Source: a virus. Taken from it: DNA of 64,000 nucleotides. Both the position numbers and the translations under genes were made by a program. Where the stretch lies: positions 310,001 to 374,000 of the IMG/VR virus record IMGVR_UViG_3300017991_000048; one strand, given 5' to 3'. Positions 8,268 through 16,861 of this stretch are shown here, in pieces. The notes below the pieces were generated by a model. It was not told where the DNA came from. It ran no database searches and saw nothing but the letters and a program-made list of their open reading frames with translations. How positions within the stretch are numbered: position 1 is the first letter of the stretch; each line of letters opens with the position of its first letter.

Positions 8268-10309
8268 TACCGTATACCCCGGCTCCGAAGGCCCAACCGT
8301 CTGGGATCAACCCGATCTGAGAAACCGCCATGCTTTCGTGCTCGCATTGCCTGATAACGTCCTGGGGTCATCAATGATCCTGCATGTCGCGGGGCCGTAT
8401 CTTTTCCATACACATACTTCTCATTACGCATTCGCTCTGAAGTCAACCAAACCGCTCTTACATACGCATCACTCAAGTCATCATGGTGCCCAACCGTCTG
8501 TGGAGCAGCAACCACGACAATGTTTCGCGACATCTGCTGTGCTTGTAACTCCAATAACTCAGCGACAAAATCCGAATGCTTTTTACCTTGCTTTATAGGG
8601 TGATCGTACAAGCTTAAACTCTTATCAAACATCAACATCTTTGTGTTCTGATAGATACGAGAGGCCAAATCCCGCTGGAAATACTCACTCTTGAACTGAC
8701 TCAGGCCCATTTTAATAAGAGCCTGTTCTAACGGTATTCCATTCCACCGGTCAAAAAGACCATCAGTGATGTGGAAACGTTTTGAAAGAACCTGAATGCA
8801 GTTAGCAATCTCATCAAAGTCAAGACGACTCTGATCTCCTAACAACTTGCAATATGGCGTTGTGAAACTACTACCCAAGTGCGGGTTAGTTTCACGCCAA
8901 TCGACCCCGGCTTTCCAGTACTCGTGATAAGCTAAAACGACTTTCCCACCCTCGTTACAAGTAATGGCTATCGCCGTTCCGTCCTCCATTAATCCGATGT
9001 CAACCCCCATCTGATACGGATACTTTGGAACACCGACCACCTGAGGCCGAAGTTCTGGGTCTATACACTCAACAAGGTCTTCTTCCCGTTCAATCCAACC
9101 ACGAACGCGGTCGGAGAACTGCGCTCCATGCTCTGTCATAAACACAGCAGCATCAGCGTGGTACTTCTGTCTATAGTAAGATTCTGGAAGAGTTGGGTTT
9201 ACTTCCCAAGTTGGAGCCTGAACTGCTAAAATGTTCTCCGACCCTGGTCCTTTACTCATGGCCAGATGAAACAAGTCGTAAAACTTGCCAGCCTTATTTA
9301 ATGGCGACGAAATCGTGATGATTCTGGACTCGACGGGATATGTCTCACCGCTCGCCTTTTTCATCGGCATCCCATCCTCTCCCTTAGGAGAGAAAGCAGC
9401 CGTGGACGGTGTTACAGCATCGTATATATCTTTTGCTGAGGACTGGCCCTGATCCTGATAATGAGCCATCTCATCCATTATGACAATGATGTTACCGGAA
9501 CCGCGAAGCCCTTTAGCTATACAACTCTTGAAAGTAACCCGTAAGGTTGCCTTTCCATTAAAGCTAACAAACTTACCGTCCTGGTGTCGTGCGGTCGGTC
9601 CGTACCGTTCAATGTCATATGGCGTTCTGAACTGAATATGTGATTGGGTGTTATTGGCAATGAAAGGCTTAAAGTACTCACACTTTGCCAAATGGGTGGT
9701 CACCTCGTTAAAAAGGATACCCGCCTGATCCTTATCGGTAGCCACAGATGTAACTTGGATACGGTTACCATTTGGCAATCCGTAATATTCTTGAGGATTA
9801 TGCAAGTTTAACAACCGATAGACTTCGTAACTTGCAAAAATTCCCGATAATGATGTCTTCCCTGCTCTTCTGCCTAAAGCCAGAACCAACTCACGCCGCT
9901 CGTGGTCCTGTTCTCCAATATTACAACGCCCCTCATTATAAAGGTAACGCAGATAGTCCTTCTCGGAAAACTTATAAAGAACGTTGGCCCCGAACATGTC
10001 AGTGACCGTTATGGCCTCAGCATCCTGGTCGTCCAAAGGCAGGTGATAATAGAGCTTAACGATAAACCGTTGAACCGGAAATAACTTCATCCCGATTCCC
10101 CACGATTGCTCTATATACTCTAATATATTAAAGATACGAGGTTGAAAAGGGCGGACTTCATCAACAACAACCTCAGACGGGTCAAGGCTGTTATTAAAGT
10201 TATCTGTCTCTATTTCTAACTGTTTTTGTTCAGCCGCGTGTTTCGCTCGCATCCCTGCATCGCGTATAAGCGCTGAAACACCCCCTCCGGTTCGCTTTCG
10301 TTGTGCCAC
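8267..10309 (-). CDS. terL: Terminase large subunit (packaging ATPase/nuclease)
   Basis: A 680-residue packaging motor. The ATPase has Walker A GRRAGKT at residues 146-152 and Walker B IIVIMDE at about 274-280, followed by the coupling-type segment ITISSPL. The C-terminal RNase H-fold nuclease shows the first acidic residue in MGVDIGLMEDG (about 440) and a late HHDDLSDA (about 622), as in large terminases. It cuts and pumps DNA into the prohead through the portal encoded downstream. Length is at the upper end for the family. Confidence 0.93.
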   Translation of the reverse strand: MAQRKRTGGGVSALIRDAGMRAKHAAEQKQLEIETDNFNNSLDPSEVVVDEVRPFQPRIFNILEYIEQSWGIGMKLFPVQRFIVKLYYHLPLDDQDAEAITVTDMFGANVLYKFSEKDYLRYLYNEGRCNIGEQDHERRELVLALGRRAGKTSLSGIFASYEVYRLLNLHNPQEYYGLPNGNRIQVTSVATDKDQAGILFNEVTTHLAKCEYFKPFIANNTQSHIQFRTPYDIERYGPTARHQDGKFVSFNGKATLRVTFKSCIAKGLRGSGNIIVIMDEMAHYQDQGQSSAKDIYDAVTPSTAAFSPKGEDGMPMKKASGETYPVESRIITISSPLNKAGKFYDLFHLAMSKGPGSENILAVQAPTWEVNPTLPESYYRQKYHADAAVFMTEHGAQFSDRVRGWIEREEDLVECIDPELRPQVVGVPKYPYQMGVDIGLMEDGTAIAITCNEGGKVVLAYHEYWKAGVDWRETNPHLGSSFTTPYCKLLGDQSRLDFDEIANCIQVLSKRFHITDGLFDRWNGIPLEQALIKMGLSQFKSEYFQRDLASRIYQNTKMLMFDKSLSLYDHPIKQGKKHSDFVAELLELQAQQMSRNIVVVAAPQTVGHHDDLSDAYVRAVWLTSERMRNEKYVYGKDTAPRHAGSLMTPGRYQAMRARKHGGFSDRVDPRRLGLRSRGIR

Positions 10310-10312
10310 ACG

Positions 10313-10930
10313 TCACCGTACCAAGTTTTCAGCCTTCTCTTCCCAACCATCCATCTCGCTCTGGAGACGATTGAAGAACAGATCAAGCAATTCAGGGGGT
10401 AGTGTCTCTTCCGCCACTAACCGCATAGTTTCAATCCACAACTTAAAAATCCTTTGAAACTTCTCACTGTGGACATCTACTTGGTCGAAACCAATCTTTC
10501 GCATCTCCATTTCGATGTCAGCAATCTTTTTCAAAGCATCGATACGACGCCCAGAAATTCGAGTCGTATCCTTCCCTAACTTCTCATCTTGAACACGCTG
10601 GTAATGCAGGGACGCAGCCTCACGTGCAACCTCGGCCTTAAGAGACGACAAAAGCACCATAGGATCGTTTTGCCCTGCATTCTTAAAAACAGAATCTTCT
10701 TTGATAAACTTCTGGCGTTCCTCAGAAAGCTCCTCATAGTGCTTCAAAGCCTCTTCAGTAGGCTTATTAAACCGGCTACCGGGAGGGCGTGTGCGACTTC
10801 CTGCCGCCTTGCCACCTGCCGCTGCCTTTGACTGGGAAGGTAGAAACAATAGCTGGCTCTTCTGTTCAGGAGCCCCAGAAGCCTTTTTCGTTTCCGCTAT
10901 ATCTTCATCTTGTTTTACATCATCACTCAT
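10313..10930 (-). CDS. Helical protein upstream of terminase, possible small terminase-like
   Basis: A 205-residue protein ending 4 bases before terL. The first 60 residues are Ala/Gly/Ser/Lys-rich and disordered; the rest is strongly helical (a long helix about residues 75-150). Position and helical character would fit a small terminase subunit or a packaging accessory protein. I see no clear DNA-binding HTH, so the call stays open. Confidence 0.65.
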   Translation of the reverse strand: MSDDVKQDEDIAETKKASGAPEQKSQLLFLPSQSKAAAGGKAAGSRTRPPGSRFNKPTEEALKHYEELSEERQKFIKEDSVFKNAGQNDPMVLLSSLKAEVAREAASLHYQRVQDEKLGKDTTRISGRRIDALKKIADIEMEMRKIGFDQVDVHSEKFQRIFKLWIETMRLVAEETLPPELLDLFFNRLQSEMDGWEEKAENLVR

Positions 10931-10933
10931 ATA

Positions 10934-11335
10934 CTATACCGGATCTGTGCCGCCTCCGCCTTTAGTTTCGATAAGATACTGGCTCAAGTTACTGACTGTC
11001 TCATAGCCTTCATCTTTCGGAACCTGTTTGTTTATGACTCGCTCCATGTCCTTGTAGTCATCAGGCTCTCCAGGCCATGCTCTTCTAACGTAATTAATCA
11101 TATTTACGGCATCTGGCGTGGGGTCGAATACATCCTTGGCGCGTAGATCATCTTTATCAGGCTTCACGCTATCCCGTCGTTTCTCCTCTTTCCCGTGATC
11201 TCTAATTACCTCACGGGAAATTCCTCTGGGTTTATTGACGGGCGATGTTGCCTCCTGTGTATCCTTACGAGCACCCGAAGGTTGATCCGCTACCTGAAAC
11301 CGTGCTGCTACACGTAATGTGAGAACAGAGTTCAT
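10934..11335 (-). CDS. Hypothetical protein with N-terminal RVAARF motif
   Basis: A 133-residue charged protein. The ATG at 11335-11333 overlaps the previous stop (TGATG), so I prefer it to the GTG one codon earlier. The N-terminus LTLRVAARFQ carries a short motif also found at the starts of 11335-11532 and 55516-55818. The middle is K/D-rich and probably disordered. Function unknown. Confidence 0.7.
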   Translation of the reverse strand: MNSVLTLRVAARFQVADQPSGARKDTQEATSPVNKPRGISREVIRDHGKEEKRRDSVKPDKDDLRAKDVFDPTPDAVNMINYVRRAWPGEPDDYKDMERVINKQVPKDEGYETVSNLSQYLIETKGGGGTDPV

Positions 11336-11532
11336 CACCGACCTATCAGCCTTCCACCAAGATACTGTTGCTTTGCTCTCGCTGGACCTAGCTTTTTGAA
11401 CTCTTCCTGCGAGATACCCTGGTCGTAGTCTCTGTCATCAGGCCCAACTAAGTGCCACTTCTTATCACGAGTGCCGTAGACCCACTTCTTTTTACCGTAG
11501 CGAGCAGCGACTCGTTTTGTGAGATGTGTCAT
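11335..11532 (-). CDS. Small basic protein with N-terminal RVAARY motif
   Basis: A 65-residue basic protein, start MTHLTKRVAARYGKKK. The start overlaps the stop of the large Cys-repeat gene by 4 bases (ATGA type), and its own stop overlaps the next start. The RVAARY motif near the N-terminus recurs in several proteins of this phage. Probably a small virion-associated protein; function unknown. Confidence 0.7.
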   Translation of the reverse strand: MTHLTKRVAARYGKKKWVYGTRDKKWHLVGPDDRDYDQGISQEEFKKLGPARAKQQYLGGRLIGR

Positions 11533-13502
11533 ATGTCAATCTCTCCTGTGCCAAACTCAACAGGGATGATATTGGGGTCCGCTGCTTCCTTTACTTCCAC
11601 ATTCATCCCGTTCTGCATTTGGAACTCAGTCAATGCAGAAGCCCCGTTATTGACCAATGAGTCATACGAAACGTCCGTCGAACGACCCGACGCCAAAACT
11701 TCCCGTTGTTGAGCCGCTTTATTCACGTAAGGAGGTTCGTCCACCAGTGACTTGTTTATCTTAGAACAAAAACCCGGACTGGTCTGATGAACACAGGATA
11801 AACACTTAGAACCTCTCTTCACGTACCCGACCACGCGAGTTCTGTGCAGCCGTGCCGACTCTTCACAGCCTTTTCCGTAATCATCATAGACGGAAGGGTC
11901 TACATAGAAGATGCCTTGCAGCCCTTGTTCAGCGAGGACCGGCCTGAGTTCAGACTTGGCAGCTACAAGATCACGCACCTCAAATCGAGTCTTGAGGGCT
12001 TCCAGAAGGTCATCACCATACAAGCCTTCATTCATATACTTCGATGCTTGCTTGGCCACATCCTGACGGGTCAAACCGCTTGTTACATGCCCTACCTCTT
12101 GCCCGTGAAAACCCTCCATGAAGCCCATGCGCGGCTCCGCTGCCTCTGTGGATGGCTGTAGAGTCATTGCATGTATAGCTCTGAGAGCCTTACCAGGGTC
12201 GTCATCGTAGGCCGAGAGAGCATTCCAGGGAGCCAGCCGACCCGCCATCTTGTGCTCTTCGAGCACAGCTTCCACGGTATCTTTAGTGATAACCTCCGAC
12301 GCCTCTTTAATAAGGGGCTTGCCATAGAGTAAGCATCTTGTTTTGTTGTAGATGCACGAACCGCATTTCTCACCAGCGACAACTGCCCGAACCCCTGGAT
12401 TGTGCTTGGCCAGAAAATCAGCCCCTTTGTGGCAATCGTCAAAACTGGCCTGTTTTGTATAGACCACTCCATACAAGCCAGTTTCTTTAAAGAGTGGCCC
12501 CCAGTAAGCTTGTGTCCGGGATAGAAGATCGGCGTCAAAAGCCAACTTGAGAGAGCGGGTCAACTCCTCAGTTGACAGCCCCTTTACCATCTCCCGATGC
12601 AAAAAAGCCACAACAGGCTCAGCATCCAATTCTGCCTGCTTCTTTTGCTCTGATTCCGTGGAATGAGTTAACTGATCGTAAGCCTCTTGAGGTGAAACCG
12701 CTACCTTGGCTTCACGATCCACGCCCTGTCCTTCATAACTCTCTGACTCCCGGTGTGTCTGAGGGGCCAAGAAAGCTTGGCGGATACGCTCTTTGGGGTC
12801 GCTCGCTGCCTTGGAGGAACAAGAGCATCCCTGAGCTTCTTGCGAACGCTCTATCGCCTCAGCCAATTCTTCAGAGTAAGGAACTTCAAACTGTATCTCT
12901 TTATGAAAAACCCCGCAGTGTGTCCCACCGGTCGGGGTCGAGCTTGCACAAGAGCATCCCGTACACGCTTCTTTGGCGAGCAGGTACTGGGCTTTTCCAG
13001 CGTACTTACGTACAAAGTCTGCCAGCTTGCCGCCTTGAGCACATGTGGGGAAATCCTCAGCATTAATATAGAGGTTTCCCAGAAGCCCACGTTCTTTCAA
13101 AACTTCCGCGAGAACTACCCGATGCTCTTCCAGAGTTTCCCGGTCGAACCGACTCAACATTTCACTACAGAAACGTCCTGGATCATTGGACTGCATCAAC
13201 GCAAAACGAGCAATCTTACGGATTTGCTCCGCTTTTGCTCTCAAACGCCCGTGGATCTGAGACATATCCCCCATGGTTCTGGGGTCTTCTATGCCGGGGT
13301 TGGGCAGTGAAACGTTAGGAGTCAAGTAAGCAGTAGGAGATTCCCCGTCTCTGGCCCACAGCGCCTCTAGATCCGGTTGAATGTCAAGATTCTGCTTCGG
13401 GAGTGTGTCCATTTCCCGGTAATCAGTCTCGTCTACATCAAGCCAGTCCAGATCAGATACCGATGAGTCTTTCAAGAAGTTTTCCAGATCAAACTCTGCC
13501 AT
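11529..13502 (-). CDS. Triple Cys-repeat virion-region protein
   Basis: A 657-residue protein with three diverged repeats at about residues 138-205, 335-395 and 530-590. Each repeat has a hydrophobic strand (GNLYINAEDF, GVVYTKQASF, GIFYVDPSVY), then one Cys, then after 20-25 residues a CxxC-type cluster (CTGCSC, CGSC, CLSC) and a further Cys about 8 residues later. This spacing suggests each repeat binds a metal (zinc or Fe-S). The connecting regions are helical. The gene sits upstream of packaging genes, so it may be a minor head protein. Not a family I can name. Confidence 0.77.
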   Translation of the reverse strand: MAEFDLENFLKDSSVSDLDWLDVDETDYREMDTLPKQNLDIQPDLEALWARDGESPTAYLTPNVSLPNPGIEDPRTMGDMSQIHGRLRAKAEQIRKIARFALMQSNDPGRFCSEMLSRFDRETLEEHRVVLAEVLKERGLLGNLYINAEDFPTCAQGGKLADFVRKYAGKAQYLLAKEACTGCSCASSTPTGGTHCGVFHKEIQFEVPYSEELAEAIERSQEAQGCSCSSKAASDPKERIRQAFLAPQTHRESESYEGQGVDREAKVAVSPQEAYDQLTHSTESEQKKQAELDAEPVVAFLHREMVKGLSTEELTRSLKLAFDADLLSRTQAYWGPLFKETGLYGVVYTKQASFDDCHKGADFLAKHNPGVRAVVAGEKCGSCIYNKTRCLLYGKPLIKEASEVITKDTVEAVLEEHKMAGRLAPWNALSAYDDDPGKALRAIHAMTLQPSTEAAEPRMGFMEGFHGQEVGHVTSGLTRQDVAKQASKYMNEGLYGDDLLEALKTRFEVRDLVAAKSELRPVLAEQGLQGIFYVDPSVYDDYGKGCEESARLHRTRVVGYVKRGSKCLSCVHQTSPGFCSKINKSLVDEPPYVNKAAQQREVLASGRSTDVSYDSLVNNGASALTEFQMQNGMNVEVKEAADPNIIPVEFGTGEIDI

Positions 13503-13504
13503 AA

Positions 13505-14962
13505 TTATTCTCTTTCAAAAGGTCCTTCCACATCTCTCTGATATATATAGTCATGTTCATAGTTATGAGTGTCTGAGTCCCATTTGATGTAAGGCTGGTG
13601 TCCTTGTTCATGGCGATAACCAGCACCGGGCTGAATATCCTTGTCGTGATCGTAGTTCACGTTCTCAACTTCAGGGACAGAACTCGCCGCATTTACCTCG
13701 TTATCCCCCTTGTCTCCCTCATAATAATCCGACCGTGCTACAGACGGGAGAATATCCATGGGAAGCTTTGAAGAAGCAGCTTTCCACCTTGGGGCAGTCC
13801 GCCCGACTTCTAGCTCTATAGCAGGAGTACTAATATCGGACTCTGTACCGCCCGGAGCATCCGGTAACTTGGCGTGAGGGCCGTACACACCTTTTCCATC
13901 CGAATCTACCGTACCGTAATCTCCAGCGCCCTGCCCGTGGGCGTCGTTCCCATCACCGTAGCCTATTCCAAAATCATAACCTTCGGTTGGAGTAGGATCG
14001 GTCAGTTTACCAGGAAGGGCTGAAGCCGCGATCCGCTCTTTCATTGCGGTTCTGCTAGTCTCATCAAGTAGGTTATTGTCCCACTCGCTCTGATATATGT
14101 ACTCTGATCCCCCTCCGTCCTCTCGACTCCACTCATCCTTTGTGGACCTTGGCTCCTGGTTATTATAGGAACCGAAGGGGCCTGTCTGATCCACATCCCC
14201 ACGGTCCAAATGTTGAACACGGGGTCCGGATTCTGTCTGAACTGGGACAGACGAGTTGGCGAAATTTCTGCGGTCGTAGCTGCCCTCAGAAGCCTGTTTG
14301 ACTTGGCCCGGTGCTACATAACTGTCCGGAGCAGAGCCGCTATCAGGTATCTTGGAAGCTGGCTCTTCTTCCCCTTCGCCCTCTTCCATCTCTGCCCTGG
14401 TCCCAGACTCTTCGGCCTGCTCCATGGCTTCATCAGCATCTTCTTCCGGGTTTTCCAGGTTTTCTTCAGCCTCTCCAACGAGACGTTCAACGCTCTCAAT
14501 ATCGTTCTTTTCCAACTCCGCAAGCTTTGGCTTCCAGTGCGGAGCATTGATTTCATCGTGAAGCGTGTCTGAAATAGCGGACAAGCCCTCAGCAGCGTCA
14601 TAAAGAGCCTTCCGGACATCCTTAATAGACATCACGTAACCCCGACCACCGAATAAACCATCAGGAGACACGGTAGCGGACTTGACCTTTGAGAGTTGTC
14701 GGTGTGCTGTCAAAGTGTGGCCCAGAGCTACGCTCATTGCCCAAAGCGTTTGAGCCAGAGGTTTCAAGGCTTTGGGGTCATATGGAAAATCTTTAGGAAT
14801 TGCACGTTTCAGAAAACTTCCAACTTGATTGTCTCCGGGTGCTCCCTTTGGCTTAAACTGCTCTTCTGGGTCAAAACCCGCCGCAACCTTCAGTCGAGGC
14901 CCAAGGCCAGAGGTCTTCAAGTGCTTATCTAAGACGGCTACCGTTTTCTTCCGTGCTTCCAT
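13505..14962 (-). CDS. Acidic, low-complexity virion-region protein
   Basis: A 485-residue protein. Residues 60-190 are helical, ending in a very acidic stretch rich in E (about 165-210). The C-terminal 250 residues are Gly/Asp/Tyr-rich with many short tracts (YDFGIGYGDGND and similar) and probably disordered. The GPRLKVAAGF start resembles the RVAARF motif of neighbours. Likely a virion or internal protein by context; no catalytic motif seen. Confidence 0.72.
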   Translation of the reverse strand: MEARKKTVAVLDKHLKTSGLGPRLKVAAGFDPEEQFKPKGAPGDNQVGSFLKRAIPKDFPYDPKALKPLAQTLWAMSVALGHTLTAHRQLSKVKSATVSPDGLFGGRGYVMSIKDVRKALYDAAEGLSAISDTLHDEINAPHWKPKLAELEKNDIESVERLVGEAEENLENPEEDADEAMEQAEESGTRAEMEEGEGEEEPASKIPDSGSAPDSYVAPGQVKQASEGSYDRRNFANSSVPVQTESGPRVQHLDRGDVDQTGPFGSYNNQEPRSTKDEWSREDGGGSEYIYQSEWDNNLLDETSRTAMKERIAASALPGKLTDPTPTEGYDFGIGYGDGNDAHGQGAGDYGTVDSDGKGVYGPHAKLPDAPGGTESDISTPAIELEVGRTAPRWKAASSKLPMDILPSVARSDYYEGDKGDNEVNAASSVPEVENVNYDHDKDIQPGAGYRHEQGHQPYIKWDSDTHNYEHDYIYQRDVEGPFERE

Positions 14963-14971
14963 TAAGAAATC

Positions 14972-15238
14972 CTACCCTCTCAACGGCTCTCCGTTGTCAT
15001 CAAACAGACGCTCAATAAAATAACCGCCTTCGCCCTCTTTCTTGAGCGCCCACAAGTCCCGGTCACTCTTATGAATTAAAGTATCCGACGACAAACGGAC
15101 AAACTGATGTAAGTCCTTAATAGTTGCAACTTTTACCCGACCCTTAGGGTAGGGAGTCAGAAGATGCTCTTCTCTCTTGAACAGAGCATCCATTCCTGTG
15201 GCACCTGACACTTCCATTTGAGCAAGATCAAAATCCAT
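14972..15238 (-). CDS. Small hypothetical protein
   Basis: An 88-residue protein, MDFDLAQMEV at the start, with a compact alternation of helix and strand and no Cys. No domain recognised. It lies between an Ig-like protein and the acidic protein in the same operon. Confidence 0.68.
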   Translation of the reverse strand: MDFDLAQMEVSGATGMDALFKREEHLLTPYPKGRVKVATIKDLHQFVRLSSDTLIHKSDRDLWALKKEGEGGYFIERLFDDNGEPLRG

Positions 15239-15245
15239 TCTAACC

Positions 15246-16133
15246 TCACGTGATATTGAGTGTTACCGTAACGTCTTCACTCATGTTAGAACTATAACCC
15301 GTAAACCTAAGAGTCTCGGTATAAGTACCTATCGCCATACCTTCCGAAGGGGCCACGACAACCGTAACCGGCTGCGATGCACCTCCATTAAGAGACCCGT
15401 AAACAGGAGAAAAACTAACAAGCCATGTCTCCCCGATCAGTTTACGAATCTGATAATCAAGAACAGAGGTAGGCAGTCCTGAGTTTGTTAATGTAATTTG
15501 TTGTGACGGAATCGATGGGAAAGGCCCTGTTAGAGGCTTGGCGACGGTAAATGTAAGAGTTGTAGGTACCAGTGAGATTTCAGCCTTGGGTCGTACAACA
15601 ATGTTTACAGCCACCGTCTGAGGGCTATTTGTAGCATCACAACTCTGTACTGTTACAGTCTCTGCGTAAGGACTGTTCACCGCCAAAAGATTGGTGCTGT
15701 CCGCAGAAACGTTAAAAGATCCCGTTTCATTAGCATTCAGGCCGTCCACATTAGCCGGGATCGCAGCGACATAAGCAGCAGATGTGGTGATCTGAGTTGC
15801 CAGTAATGAACCCAATATGCCGTTGTTAGTGACCTGTACAGCTTTTGCTGCTGAAACCCCGCGTCCCTCATCCACAACAAAATCCAAAGCTGTAGGGCTG
15901 AGTAGAATGCTTGGCGGGTACGCCATCATAACTTCTACTATAGAGTCGGCCATGGCCTGTACCACCTCACCTGGAAGCGGCACGGAATCCCGTAAAAGAC
16001 CATACGGCGTAATAATATCTCTGATCTGAGTAAAGGGTACTGACTTGGACACATCTACGCGAGTGGTCCATCTCCACGACCCGTCTACCAGATCAATTTC
16101 AAACTGATAATCTTGATGTCGGAGTGTAGGCAA
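15246..16133 (-). CDS. Ig-like repeat protein (ASH/BACON type)
   Basis: A 295-residue protein. After a short N-terminal region it holds two immunoglobulin-like beta domains at about residues 98-180 and 185-295. They show the signatures LSPTALDFVVDEGRG and LVPTTLTFTVAKP, each followed by NNGILGS or TNSGLPTS and a late YAETVTVQS or YTETLRFTG. Such domains are common on phage heads and tails and often bind carbohydrates or host surfaces. The first gene of the virion block; a virion surface role is inferred. Confidence 0.8.
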   Translation of the reverse strand: MPTLRHQDYQFEIDLVDGSWRWTTRVDVSKSVPFTQIRDIITPYGLLRDSVPLPGEVVQAMADSIVEVMMAYPPSILLSPTALDFVVDEGRGVSAAKAVQVTNNGILGSLLATQITTSAAYVAAIPANVDGLNANETGSFNVSADSTNLLAVNSPYAETVTVQSCDATNSPQTVAVNIVVRPKAEISLVPTTLTFTVAKPLTGPFPSIPSQQITLTNSGLPTSVLDYQIRKLIGETWLVSFSPVYGSLNGGASQPVTVVVAPSEGMAIGTYTETLRFTGYSSNMSEDVTVTLNIT

Positions 16134-16200
16134 GGGAATAGTCCTCGTCTAACCCCTCCCCACAAAAAGAAACCTTATAACTACGCGGACGCCCTAAAAT

Positions 16201-16845
16201 CTAAATACAACGGTCCACACCCCTATCACTCCACTGAGGAAGCTGTACCGCTCTCAGGATGTTGAAATTCTTGGAAGATATGGATGAAAATATCTTATGA
16301 TAAGGGACAAAGCATTTATCACGCTCTGCCGCTTCTTTGAGCACCTCAACAGCTTTGAAAAAGCGATGACGTACACGACCCTGTGTTAACTTTAACGACG
16401 AAGCGACTTCTGACTGACACGTCGTTTGCCACATACCCACCAAAATATTTATGTCTATTTGCTCAAATATCTTGGCTAAGTCCCTTCGCATGTCCTCTTC
16501 CGTAACTGTAGGAATTGACAGCAAAAACTTGATTCTCTGAATTCCTCGATCCAAACGATAACTAATAGCCGCTTGGGTCACATCGAAGATTTCAGCGATG
16601 TCAGCCTGACGCTTCTTACAAACATAATAGAGGTAAATCAGGTCTGCTTCTCGTTCAGGTATTCGATCTAGAAGGGGCAATACGACTGTTTCATAATCAT
16701 CACTGGAAAACAGAGCATCCATTTCTGAGTCATCATCTTCTTCTGCTTCTCTTTCTAATCTTTCTCTTTCATCTATAGGATCAGGCGCTGCAAAACGATT
16801 GGCCAATTCAGCAGGATCAACCGGAATAACGTAACCAGACGACAT
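16201..16845 (-). CDS. Sigma-region-4-like transcription factor with two HTH domains
   Basis: A 214-residue protein. Residues about 60-110 (IPEREADLIYLYYVCKKRQADIAEIFDVTQAAISYRL) match the sigma-70 region 4 helix-turn-helix that reads the -35 element. A second, related HTH follows at about 135-170 (TTCQSEVASSLKLTQGRVRHRFF). Region 2, which opens the -10 element, is not evident, so this is not a full sigma factor. A strong Shine-Dalgarno (AAAGGAG) precedes the ATG. It may redirect host RNA polymerase to phage promoters; the duplicated HTH is unusual. Confidence 0.75.
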   Translation of the reverse strand: MSSGYVIPVDPAELANRFAAPDPIDERERLEREAEEDDDSEMDALFSSDDYETVVLPLLDRIPEREADLIYLYYVCKKRQADIAEIFDVTQAAISYRLDRGIQRIKFLLSIPTVTEEDMRRDLAKIFEQIDINILVGMWQTTCQSEVASSLKLTQGRVRHRFFKAVEVLKEAAERDKCFVPYHKIFSSISSKNFNILRAVQLPQWSDRGVDRCI

Positions 16846-16861
16846 TGGCTCGACTCCTTTA

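Noticed and set aside
12753-13310. Plus-strand reading frame of 185 codons
   Set aside because: Antisense to the triple Cys-repeat gene and without a recognisable product.
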